Positions 12,045-22,499 of a DNA stretch of 64,000 nt are shown piece by piece. This DNA is from Rattus norvegicus (taxonomy: Eukaryota > Chordata > Mammalia > Rodentia > Muridae): positions 70,238,924 to 70,302,923 of the forward strand of contig NC_086024.1 in assembly GCF_036323735.1 (NCBI RefSeq). Direction: 5' to 3'. The notes beneath the pieces are model-generated. The model was not told the origin of the DNA. It ran no database searches and was given only the letters and a program-made list of their open reading frames with translations. Position numbers and translations under genes: made by a program. Positions within the stretch are counted from its first letter, which is position 1, and each line of letters opens with the position of its first letter.

Positions 12045-12386
12045 GAACAACAATACCATCCAACTAGAGCTCTCAGGGACTGAACCACCATCCAAAGAAT
12101 ACACTTGGACAGACCCGTGGCTCCAGCTGCATATGTAGCAGAGGGTGGCCTTGTTGTGCACCAAAGGGAGGAAAAGCCCTTGGTCTTTTCAAGGCCAGAC
12201 CCTCCCAGTGTAGGGGAATGTCAGGGTGGGGAGTCAGGAAGGGGTGGTTGGATGGATAGGTGAACACCCTTATCGAAGAAGGGGTAGGGGGAGATATACT
12301 AGGGTGTTAATGGATGGGAAACAAGGAAAGAGGATAACACTTGAAATGTAAATTTATTAAAAAAATCCATTAAAAAGTTAAAAAAC
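12045..12386 (+). mobile_element. Old L1 'A', part 3: end of 3'UTR
   Basis: This continues the Lx-like 3'UTR broken at 10730 ('CTCAGGGACTGAACCACCA', 'GGAGGAAAAGCCCTTGGTC'). It ends with an A/T-rich tail near 12360-12386. It shows that element B is a later insertion. Confidence 0.85.
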
Positions 12387-13997
12387 ATTGCTAGACTAGG
12401 TCTGTCATATTAACATTAATCCAAAAGACGGCCATCATTTTTCATAATTAAAACTTACAACAAAATTATTGAATTTACTTTTAAGATAAACAAATTTTAC
12501 AGAATAAAAATAACACACTGGATCATGAGAAAAAAAGAAATTTTGTTGTTAACATATATCATAAGCCATGGTAGATCCTTTGGTTTTGAAAATGTTGCTT
12601 TTCAAAATTGCTTGGGCTTTTCCCAAATCATGTAGACTATGAAATGATTAAGAAAATCTATTTCCATATTGTTGAAACCTAATCTTCAATGTCAGGTTCT
12701 TTATTCCTATCTGGACTGCAGGCTAAGATCTCAAATGTTTAAGATTTTCCTGTTGAACTGTCTGACTCCCTTCGCACTTTTCATAGTGTAGGTTCAAGTT
12801 TAAACAAAGACTGAATACTAAAGTAATTTTTTAAGGGTCATGAATTTGATTGAGATTAGAGGTAATATCCATGAGTATCAGCATGAATGTGTGAATACAA
12901 AGAATGAGAAATTTTAGATGACATCAGTACTCTGAAATATTAAAAAAAAGAAGAGAAACAAAACATCTAGAGAAGATATTGGACACAATGAAAAATCATA
13001 AACTGGCAAGATCTACCCAAAATTCGCAGTCTTAAACTCCAGCAGGGTTACTGATTTAATAAACAAGCTTACACTGAAATTAACAGTGAGCAAAAAATCT
13101 TTAATTTAGACTATGAAATGCAGAAAATTTATAACGAAGGATGAAAATCTAGGGCAAAATTTTCTTGGTTGTGCATCCCAAAGTAAAGGATAAAACCCCA
13201 TTGCTAAAGATATGGCAAACATTGTATATAAGACTTAAAGTGATCAAGCTGAAGCCGAGATGGAAACATCCACTTTGTTGTCTATCAAGAGTGCTAAAAC
13301 GTGCTGTGTGAGATACACTGAGAAAAATGCTATCAACATCTTGCACAGCTATGCAGTGTAAGTTATTCCACTTGTTAGTGACACAGATGTTTAGTGTATA
13401 ACCAACAACTTAATTAGATTAGCAACCCACTCAATTAGAAAGTATTCATGGCTTGTACTGTAAACTGGCTGGAAAGCTGTAATCTGGGGAAGTCACAGAC
13501 CCTAGAAGGACTTGTGTTTCTGATGTGTTCCTAAATGAGTATATGTAGTTTAACTGCCTTCTAAATAATTATGTCTCTTCTAATGGATTAGCATTGCCCT
13601 TATCTATGGTCAGAGAAACTTTTTTGTTTCTTTGCAATGGCAGTAACTGAGAATAAATGACTGTTAAATAGGTAACCTCTAAAGGGACACCTATCTATAT
13701 GACCTTAAAGGCCCATAGGACATTACAAAAGGAGAGATGACACAAAGATTGCAAGAGTTGGAAAAAGGAGAGGAATATTTTGTAACACTAATTTTAGCTT
13801 TGATATGGCCACAACAGTCTCAAGTACAGAGTGATTGTGCCTGCCTGCCTGAGACATCAACGTATACACTAAAAAGATGTGAAAGCAGGAAGGACTCGAT
13901 GGGAGAAGGGGGTCATCAGGTGTTTAAGACAGTTGAAAATAGTCATTGGAGAGAAGAGTAAATATCACAATTCACTTGATACATGTTTGAAATTGAT
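12387..13997. other. Unannotated DNA between L1 blocks
   Basis: No gene was recognised. A 74-codon frame at 13737-13961 has no family resemblance. It may be diverged old repeat or unique sequence. Confidence 0.4.
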
Positions 13998-14050
13998 AAA
14001 AAGAAAGTAAGAAAGAAAGAAAAGAGAAGAAAATAAAAATTAAAAAAAAA
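13998..14050. repeat. A-rich (GAAA)n tract
   Basis: GAAA/GTAA-type repeats grade into oligo(A). It is possibly the tail of an unrecognisable retroposon. Confidence 0.7.
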
Positions 14051-14334
14051 TCTAGGTAGTAAAAGCCAGAATATTATAGTCTAAGTTTACAGAAAAACAC
14101 CTAATTTACTTTTAAATTTTAAGTTGAATTTGTTTTCGTGTAAATCTGCCAAACATATAAAGTGCCATTTTGGTGTATTAAAGGTGCATTTTTGTATATA
14201 TTTATACATCAATTTAAACATATCCAAATCCTCAAACATGTATGTTTATGATGAAATCTTTTGAAGCTTTCCCTTTAGCTATTTGAAAGGAAACATTTAT
14301 TGTTTTTTGCACTAGCAGCCCATAGAGCAATAGC

Positions 14335-14925
14335 ACACTGGAATTTCTGTTCATTGTTCCTCTTACTGTGATGTGCATATTAATACTCACTGATAAACCT
14401 TCCCAGATTTTTCCCCATGTTTCTGCCCGCAGCTTCTGGTAACCCACAATTCCACTCTCCACTTCTGGTGAAACAGCTTTTCCTTTACTCCACATGTAAG
14501 TGATTGCCATACCTGTCTGTTCTCATCGTCATCCTGTTGTGCTAATGGGGAGGATTTCATTTCATTGTATATTTGTACGACATTATCTCCATCCATTTAT
14601 CACCTGACACACATTTAGATGTTTCTGTTTATTAGCTATTGTGCATATACCATATGTTTGGGAGTGCAGATGTTTCTTGCAGATACTGATTTTTATTTCT
14701 AAGCAAGGAATATGGATTACTAGACCACATAACCATAACATATATTTATTGATTGCTGGTTCAGGTAGTTCCTCATAACATATAAGAGTTTTTGTTCACT
14801 CATTAACTGCCTATTCTTCATTTTAAAATAATTTTTATTAATTCTGATTATTTTGATGGCATCATAGAAACCTATTATATGCAAAGCCATGTCACCTGCA
14901 AATAGCGTTTTAAATTTTGTCTTTG
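14335..14925 (-). mobile_element. Ancient L1 (L1M/L1MA-like), 3'UTR and ORF2 end, part 1
   Basis: On the minus strand this follows the old mammalian L1 3'UTR and terminal ORF2. Markers include CTTCTGGTAACCCACAATTC (14431-14450), the 'CATTTATC...' primer-like stretch, and GGGAGTGCAGATGTTTCTTG (14661-14680). It is strongly diverged. It is interrupted at its upper end by a 4.5SI pseudogene and a young L1, and continues at 16317. Confidence 0.7.
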
Positions 14926-14977
14926 ATATTTTTGGTTGTGAGCCTAGCCTTTAATGGCTGAGGCATCTCTCCAGCCC
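14926..14977 (-). pseudogene. 4.5SI RNA retropseudogene, 5' half (copy 1)
   Basis: Minus-strand sequence GGGCTGGAGAGATGCCTCAG begins at 14977 and continues through AGGCTAGGCTCACAACC to AAAAATAT. This is the 5' half of 4.5SI RNA, a ~98-nt pol III nuclear RNA found in mouse-like rodents and related to B2 SINEs. The 3' half, including the internal B box region, is missing. One base of the A box differs from the other two copies here (GATGCC instead of GATGGC). No clear target duplication was found. Its 5' end directly abuts the young L1 'C'. Confidence 0.8.
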
Positions 14978-14978
14978 T

Positions 14979-16316
14979 ATTAAAAATGGGGTTCAGAGCT
15001 AAACAAAGAATTCACAGCTGAGGAATGCCAAATGGCTGAGAAACACCTAAAGAAATGTTCAACATCTTTAGTCATCAGGGAAACGCAAATAAAAGCAACC
15101 CTGAGATTTCACCTCACAACAGTGAGGATGGCTAAGATCAAAAACTCAGGATGCTGGCGAGGATGCGGAGAAAGAGGAACACTCCTCCATTATTGGTGGG
15201 ATTGCAGACTGGTACAACCATTCTGGATATCAGTCTGGAGGTTCCTCAGAAAATTGGACATTGAACTACCTGAGGACCCAGCTATACCTCTCTTGGGCAT
15301 ATACCCAAAAGATGCCCCAACATATAAAAAAGACACGTGCTCCACTATGTTCATTGCAGCCTTATTTATAATAGCCAGAAGCTGGAAAGAACCCAGATGC
15401 CCTTCAACAGAGGAATGGATACATAAAATGTGGTACATCTACACAATGGAATATTACTCAGCTATCAAAAACAACGACTTTATGAAATTCGTAGGCAAAT
15501 GGTTGGAACTGGAAAACATCATCCTGAGTGAGCTAACCCAATCACAGAAAGACATACATGGTATGCACTCATTGATAAGTGGCTATTAGCCCAAATGCTT
15601 GAATTACCCTAGATGCCTAGAACAAATGAAACTCAAGACGGATGATCAAAATGTGAATGCTTCACTCCTTCTTTAAAAGGGGAACAAGAATACCCTTGGC
15701 AGGGAATAGAGAGGCAAAGATTAAAACAGACACAGAAGGAACACCATTCAGAGCCTGCCCCACACATGTGGCCCATACATATACAGCCATCCAATTAGAC
15801 AAGATGAATGCAGCAAAGAAGTGCAGGCCGACAGGAGCCGGATGTATATCGCTCCTGAGAGACACAGCCAGAATACAGCAAATACAGGGGCGAATGCCAG
15901 CAGCAAACCACTGAACTGAGAACGGGACCCCTGTTGAAGGAATCAGAGAAAGAACTCGAAGAGCTTGAAGGAGCTCGATACCCCTTATGAACAACAATGC
16001 CAATCAACCAGAGCTTCCAGGGACTAAGCCACTACCTAAAGACTATACATGGACTGACCCTGGACTCTGACCTCATAGGTAGCAATGAATATTCTAGTAA
16101 GATCACCAGTGGAAGGGGAAGCCCTTGGTCCTGCTAAGAATGAACCCCCAGTGAACGTGATTGTTGGGGGGAGGGCAGTAATGGGGGGAGGGTGGGGAGG
16201 GGAACACCCATAAAGAAGGGGAGGGGGAGGGATTAGGGGGATGTTTGCCTGGAAACCGGGAAAGGGAATAACACTCGAAATGTAAATAAGAAACACTCAA
16301 GTTAATAAAAAAAAAA
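14979..16316 (+). mobile_element. Young rat L1 'C', 5'-truncated
   Basis: Terminal ORF2 plus the complete 3'UTR, including the G-rich block (16160-16245), end in a short poly(A) at 16302-16316. It is nearly the same as element B over their shared length. It lies inside an ancient minus-strand L1, directly next to a 4.5SI pseudogene. CAGCCCT occurs just before the 5' end (14972-14978) and soon after the tail, and is a weak candidate target duplication. Confidence 0.9.
14984..15589 (+). pseudogene. L1 ORF2 C-terminal fragment, element C
   Basis: The frame is open from about 14984 to the normal stop after ...SLISGY, covering the last ~200 codons of ORF2. The cysteine-rich motif C-x3-C-x7-H-x4-C is intact (CWRGCGERGTLLHYWWDC). 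Compared with element B, a 9-bp in-frame deletion removes three residues (Asp-Ser-Arg) just before the first cysteine. The endonuclease and reverse transcriptase domains are absent, so it is not functional. Confidence 0.9.
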
Positions 16317-17185
16317 GTGAACAGCCCTTTATTTTTCCTCTTTTAGGGAGACAACTTTAGCTTTTCCACCAGAAATCCAGTTATTGATTATTTTATCAGG
16401 AATTGCTTTTATTGGAATTTATTTCTGACACTTTATCTTTCACACTGCTTTCTGCTCATCTTAGAATATTAAATTTAATCAAATGCCTCAATACATATTT
16501 TAAAAATTAACAGATTAATTTTCCCCTTTGTTATTTGGATATATCAACCATCTTTGTATCCCTGTGATGATTCCCAACTGAAGAATCTACTAATTTATTG
16601 GCAAACTCAGTTTGCAAGTATTTTATTTGAGCAATTTTTCATATGCTCCCCATGGTTCTTCTCATTTTGTTGATGTTGAGTTTTGGTGTCAAGGTTATGT
16701 TGTCATCTTATAAAGTGAAGATTCCCTCCATCTACATTTTGGTAACTTGAACATAATTGGTATTACTTCTTTAATTGTACCCTTTGATCACATAGTGAAA
16801 CCATGTAGTGCCAGGCTTTCCTTTTGATGCGAACATTTGTTACTGGTTCAAGTAACTTTTCTTGTTATTGACCTTTCTAGTCCTCCATCTCTTTATGATT
16901 CAGTCTTAATGTACTTTATGAGCCCAAGAATTACACATTTATTTTATCATAAAATTTTGGCATATATTTCATTTATAATACTCCTTCAAGTTTCTGTTGG
17001 CAGTGCCTCCCTAGATATCTTTGATTTTATTTGACTTTGTTCTATTTTTGCTTAATCTTAGTGTATTTGTTGATTTTGTTTATATTTTCAAGAGATAGCT
17101 ATTAATTTTGTTGCAAAACTCATTGTAGATTTTAATTTTATGCTCATTAATTTTTCTTCTTACCTTTGCTATTTCTTCTTTTTTT
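16317..17185 (-). mobile_element. Ancient L1M-like, ORF2 region, part 2
   Basis: The minus-strand match to old mammalian L1 ORF2 continues in the expected order: the region antisense to the RT domain around 16540-16740, then AGCTATTAATTTTGTTGCAA (17097-17116). It ends near a T-run at 17176-17191. With part 1 it forms one disrupted old element. Confidence 0.75.
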
Positions 17186-17624
17186 TTTTTTACCATTTTT
17201 TGTGGTATATATAGAGTTACAGTAAAAATAAAAAGGCTTCAGAACATGTTCCTGCACATACTCTGGAGGTCTGGTCCCTCCCTATTTCCGGTTCCAGCAG
17301 GCCATTAGAGCAAGCTCTAATTTTTTTCGGTGGCTCCATGCTGTCCCCAAATATTCTCTGATTTAGGCAGGTCGCTGCCACACCAGTTTCATACAGAGAC
17401 CGCCTATCTCACAGCTCGCTTACTGTGGACTCTTCATCTTTCTAACATCCACTCCATAACAGTTATGGTATAAACTCCCAACAACCCATTAAAATTAGGA
17501 CTCAACAAACTGTAACGGAACAATCAGATTTATATGTTAAATTCTCAGTCCACAATACATCTATACAATAAACTTACAATCAATTGATATGGATATAAAC
17601 CACCCACCTAGAAAAGATAAATTT
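17186..17624. other. Unassigned stretch, possibly a diverged repeat
   Basis: Its base composition is more balanced than its neighbours. It is bounded on both sides by L1-derived DNA and contains no open frame. It may be an LTR or ERV fragment, but I could not place it. Confidence 0.3.
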
Positions 17625-17750
17625 GCCTACAGAAATCTATCCATTTGTCTGCAAAATTAATTAATAGCTGAGCAGTATTCCATTGTGTAAATGAACCACA
17701 GTTTCTGTATCCATTCTTCTGTTGTGGGACATGTGGGCCTACTAAGGATA
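17625..17750 (-). mobile_element. Rat-type L1 fragment, ORF2 end
   Basis: The minus-strand equivalent of the segment encoding the end of ORF2: TAGCTGAGCAGTATTCCATT (17665-17684) and TCTGTATCCATTCTTCTGTT (17704-17723) correspond to the antisense of 'AATGGAATATTACTCAGCTA' seen in elements B and C. Confidence 0.75.
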
Positions 17751-17869
17751 TAAACTTTTAAAAAGTTACCTTATTATTGTTTGAAAGTTTCATAGATACA
17801 TATAATTAGGCTTTTTCCAAATTCATCAGCACTCTTCTTCTCTAATTTTTTATTCTTCTCCACTCTCAA

Positions 17870-18695
17870 TTTTCCCTGTTGACTCACAATCTCTGTGTTA
17901 AACCCATGTATCCAGAGTGCTGACAGGATGTGCATGGGTATGGGACCATTAACTGGAACCTGAGTGACCTCCTGGGATCTGAATCCCTGAAGACAAATGA
18001 CTCCTCATTCTCCTGATTCCCAATTGTCAGTAATTTTTCAGGGAGCAGAGAAGTTTTTTAAGCTCATTCTCTTCCTATGTTGTAATTTTGGCTGGTTTGG
18101 TCCTGTAAATGCAGTTACAATCATTGTGAACAAAGGCCCTCTCGTGTCTAGAAAATATATTTTCATTAACTCTAGCTTTTATAATCTTCTGCATTCTCTT
18201 TTATAATGATCTCTGAGCTTTGTAGGGACCAAATGGATCTAGATGTCTCACTTAGGGATGAACATTTCACACTCTCTTATTCTCCACACCCTGACCAATT
18301 GTGGGGTTTTATATAATTTATGTTTTAGCCCTTATTTTTAAGTGAGAATTGATTTTTCCATCCCATATATTCTGATTGTGGTTTCTCCCAACTCTTCCCT
18401 GATCCCCTGCCACTATCTTTTCCACTCATTCAAATTCATATCTCTCTTTCAATTATCAGTAGAAAACATAAGTGAGAGGAAAAAAATTAAAAGATGGGAC
18501 AAAGCAAATAGAATAAAATGAGCCTAGATAAAAACATAAGAAACACATCCATTTACACAAAAATCTCATTTAAAAAACACACAATTGGAAACTATAAATA
18601 CAAGGAAAATCTTTGTAAGGTTGAAACAAATGGGAGGACAAAGTATGTTGGTGAAAAATACCTCCAAAGAGCCACTGGATTCATTTTGTATTGTG
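17870..18695 (-). mobile_element. Rodent Lx-like L1 non-coding region, part 1
   Basis: This resembles a very common pyrimidine-rich rodent repeat that I take to be Lx-age L1 sequence on the minus strand. Markers are CCTCATTCTCCTGATTCCC near 18003, 'TTTTCATTAACTCTAGC' near 18162 and TCATTTTGTATTGTGCATCT (18681-18700). It may be two fragments joined near 18330. Subfamily not assigned. Confidence 0.55.
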
Positions 18696-18957
18696 CATCT
18701 ACTGCTGGACAACTACTGCTGGACATCATCTACTGCTGGACATCATCTACTGCTGGTCATCATCTACTGCTGGTTATCTACTGCTGGACGTCATCTACTG
18801 CTGGTTATCTACTGCTGGACATCATCTACTGCTGGACATCATCTGCTGCTGGACATCATCTACTGCTGGACATCTACTGCTGGACATCATCTACTGCTGG
18901 ACATCTACTGCTGGACATCATCTACTGCTGGACATCTACTGCTGGACATCTACTGCC
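18696..18957. repeat. Minisatellite of 17- and 14-bp units
   Basis: Sixteen complete copies of a CTGCTGG core plus a damaged last unit. Units are ATCATCTACTGCTGGAC (17 bp) and ATCTACTGCTGGAC (14 bp), differing by one ATC. Units 10-16 alternate 17 and 14 bp after an irregular start. No unit contains a stop on the plus strand, so three overlapping frames of 91-153 codons run through it, and I regard them as artefacts. The seed sequence CATCTACTGCTGG occurs once in the surrounding L1-type repeat as I know it, so the array probably grew in place. Confidence 0.95.
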
Positions 18958-19840
18958 TGCTCCTAGCTGTGTTTTGTAAACCCAATGATAGTGCATTAGA
19001 GAACAGTGATGTAACGTTTTGAGTATTTTACACTTGAGCTAACTTCTTGGTTATGGGTGGATACTTGTGTGCACTTCCCCTCTCCATGCTGGAACCCCAT
19101 CTGGATTAGGCCTGTGCAGGCTTTGAGCATGCTACCACAGTCCCTGTAGGTACCACATCAGCCCAGTATCCTCCAGAATATCTTGATTCCTTGGTGACTT
19201 CCATCTCGACTAGTTCTTACAATCTTTCTCCTTCTTCTTCTGAATGGTTCTTGAGCCATGTGGGAAAAGATTTGATAGGTATGTCCCATTTAGGACTCAG
19301 TTTCAAAGGTTCCTCATTTGCCACACACTGCCCATTTGTAGTTTTCAGTGTTTGTTTCCATCTACTGTCGAAGGGAGCTTTGCACTGTGGGACTCTGTAT
19401 AAATTTCCATCTGCTACAAAAAGAAGCTTCCCTAATAAATGTTGTGAGATGGTCTAATCTATGGATGTAAAGATTAGCATGTAAGGAGAAATTTAATGCT
19501 ATGTCCATTTAGCAGAATAATGGTAGCAGCTTCTGCAAAGTGTCTATACCTACACACCCATGAGTTCTTGTCTTCATTGATGACAGAGAGTATAAACTCC
19601 ATCTTGTGGGTTGGGCCTTAAATCACATAAGAAGATGGTACTCCCATAGTATTTTTTCACCATTGCATCATGGGTTCTATCTTTCCAGGTCAGTTATTAC
19701 CATAGCTTGACGAGTTCCCAGCTAGTATAGAGGTTGATTACTTAATTCACCAGTAGCATTCATGTCAACTAGCAGCACTGTCAAAATTATTCTGTAAGAA
19801 TGAAGCTTTTGGTTCAATGCCAGCTTGATTTCTCCATATT
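18958..19840 (-). mobile_element. Rodent Lx-like L1 non-coding region, part 2
   Basis: The repeat continues past the minisatellite. Recognised stretches are 'CCTGTGCAGGCTTTGAGCAT' (19111-19130), 'TCCATCTGCTACAAAAAGAA' (19407-19426) and 'TTTAGCAGAATAATGGTAGC' (19508-19527). It is diverged and non-coding. Confidence 0.6.
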
Positions 19841-19949
19841 CTCTTATTAAATATGTGGTATCTTTAGAAAAACTGGGTGTGGGATGGGATAATGAAACAT
19901 GGATGATTAATTGGTGTGGAATATGTTTGGGTAGAGAAAAGGAGGGAGA

Positions 19950-20553
19950 ATGAACAGGAATAACAAACACTTAGGACCTCTGAGAAAACATATGGAAATC
20001 CATCACTGTAAATGTCTGTTAAAACATATGCCACACATACCATATAAAGGAAAGGCCATCCAGAGACTGCCCCACTTGGGGATCCATCTCATATACAGAC
20101 ACCAAACCCAGACACTATTGTGGGTGTCAAGAAGTGATTGCTGACAGGCTTCTGATATGGAAGTCTCCTGAGAGGCTCTACCAGAGTCTTACTGATACAA
20201 AATAAAATGCTTGCAGCTAGACATCAGACTCAGCAGGGGACCCCAGTGGAGGAGTTAGAGCAAGGACTGAAGGAACTGAAGGGGTTTGCAATCCACAGGA
20301 AGAACAATATCAACAAACCAGACACACCTGAGCTCCCAGACACTAAACCACCAACTAAAGAGTACACATGGAGGGACCCATGGCTCTAGCAGCATAAGTA
20401 GCAGAGAACATCAAAGGGAGGAAAGGCCCTTTGTCCTGTGTATGCTCAATATTCCAGTGTAGGGGTCATGGGATAGGGGTTTTCCAGAGGAGAAACCAGA
20501 AAAGGGTCCAACATTTAAAATACAAATAAATAAAATATCCAATAAAAAAGAGT
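19950..20553 (+). mobile_element. Lx-like L1 3'UTR
   Basis: Plus-strand L1 3'UTR: AAAGGCCATCCAGAGACTGC (20051-20070), GGAGGAGTTAGAGCAAGGAC (20249-20268) and GAGTACACATGGAGGGACCC (20361-20380). It ends in an AATAAA-rich tail (20521-20553). The copy is 5'-truncated. Confidence 0.85.
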
Positions 20554-20749
20554 TTAAATTAAGGTACTTCCTTTCTTAAATAGCATAGGCTATAAGTAAA
20601 ATGTCAGGCTTTGGCTAACTATTGTGGATTTATTGCTAAATGAGCCTCTAGAACCTCGAAATCCACAAGCTGTTGCCATTGCCTTTGGTTATCATCAAGA
20701 ACTTGGTGGTAAAAGATACCTATTTTCTTTTTGAAATCGTTTGAATACT
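20554..20749. other. Short unassigned gap
   Basis: No gene or repeat was recognised. Confidence 0.3.
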
Positions 20750-21190
20750 TGAGATTTTAATCTAATAACATATTTTCCCTTTCATTTTCTCACTTTAAAC
20801 CATCCCACATACACCTTTTAATATGTCTCAAAATCATAGCTTATTAATTTACATGTATATATTTATATATATAAATTAATATATAATCATAACTGTAACC
20901 TGCCCCAACTCTATAATGTTATTCTCATGTATGTTTTCTGTGCTAACCATTTAGCATTGGGTAAGCTGTGTACTCTTTTTTGAAGAACATTCTTCCTCCT
21001 ACTCTCAGCACTCCTTAGTTCCCTGTATTTCTTTGCATGGGCTTGAGAACATCTACTTTCACATGCCTATTTGTGGAGTCATTGTTCATTCAGCTCATTC
21101 CTACCTTTGGTCTTCGTGAGTATCCTTATACCCACAAATTAACAGAAGTCCTCACCCTACTACAAGGAAATTTCTCTAGGCAACAGGTAA
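20750..21190 (-). mobile_element. Rodent Lx-like L1 non-coding fragment
   Basis: CTACTCTCAGCACTCCTTAG (20999-21018) and TCCCTGTATTTCTTTGCATG (21020-21039) match the common rodent L1-type repeat in minus orientation. A short TA-rich run lies at 20853-20885. Confidence 0.55.
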
Positions 21191-22067
21191 AGAGCTCTAC
21201 ACAAAACCACAAACAATCAAAATAAAAAGTGGTGAAACTGGTCACAACAGAGACATCTGAAAAACTTAAGGTTCAAGAAACATTGCAGAAATGGGGTAGG
21301 GGGTTTTAAGAGCTTGGGGATCAGGAGTGTTTGTGCATGAGAGTGTGTCATCTAGTGACGTTAGAAGATACACAAAAAACTGTTTCCCCGTCATGACTGC
21401 CTACAAGTCACTTTTTCAAATCATGTCCTATGGCAATAAATAAACACCAAAGAAAAGTCACACTGTAAACACAATGGATTTGCTTGCCTTGTCTTTTTGA
21501 TGCATTTGAAGGGAACCATTTCGGGAACTGTGGAGATAATGAGCACTTCAGGGAATGTCTGAGGGCTCAGGATTTTTCTCAGGATTTTTCTTTGCTTATT
21601 TGATAAATAAATGTAAGATGCTGTGAGCGTATTCTATTTACCTAAAGTACAGATGGAAAGGAAAGACGTCACGTAATTTAAAGAAACTTCACAGATTATG
21701 TGAGTTGTACTTACCAAGTCATAAATTCCTCCTGCAACATATAGATTAAGATCACTTGAAACTCTTAAGGAGAGTTTGGCTTTGCTATTAAGTAAGAAGT
21801 GAATACAGAATTCCTGTGCACAGGTAATGACATTTCTTCAAGTCCAGCATGGAACTTACTGATTCTTTCATTTCTTATTGTTCTCATCAAGTTAGTATTT
21901 TGGGTCTTGCTTCTATTTTCAGGTTTTATAAAGCTAATTTTAAAAGCAGCACTTTTGCTATTTTTTCATATTAAAAACAATAAATTTTCTGTAAGTCTGA
22001 AGTTATTTCAAAATAAAGCATAATGTAAGCACACCTACCTATCTATAAGACAAAGAATACACACTGG
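21191..22067. other. Unannotated DNA
   Basis: No gene was recognised. A 12-bp direct tandem (CTCAGGATTTTT twice) lies at 21567-21590. Confidence 0.4.
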
Positions 22068-22252
22068 ATAGCAAAATGGCTAAGAGGATAAAAGTGCTTT
22101 CTGCTAATCCTGACAATTCAATTTAATCATAGCAACTCACAAGACAGAACAGAACCTACTTCTTTGGAGTTGCCCTGACATTCACAAAGCAAGCACACAT
22201 ATACAAGCACACACAATAAATGAACAAATGTAATAAAACATATTTGTAAAAA
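22068..22252 (+). mobile_element. B4-family SINE (degenerate)
   Basis: A tRNA-like head (AAAATGGCTAAGAGGATAAA, 22073-22092) leads to a body with 'GAGTTGCCCTGACATTCACA'. It ends in a CACACAATAAATGAACAAAT tail, as in rodent B4 elements. Confidence 0.6.
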
Positions 22253-22499
22253 AGAAATCAGTGAAAAATGGTAGAGAAACTTAAGAAGTAACAGCAGTGT
22301 AAGACTATCTGTTTAGAATATTTGAGACCCTGCTTGTGCATATTACTAAGTGAAAGGAGCCATTTTAGAAAATACTTCATACTTTATGGGTGTAATTTTC
22401 TGATATTATAAAAGGTAAACTTGTGGAAATGAAAAGAATTGGTAGTTGGCAGGAGTTATTGGCAAGGAAGTATCTGGAAATCATGTACCATGGAACAGT

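Noticed and set aside
18696..18957. CRISPR-like regular repeats
   Set aside because: Units are contiguous with no unique spacers, in a mammalian L1 context; it is a minisatellite.
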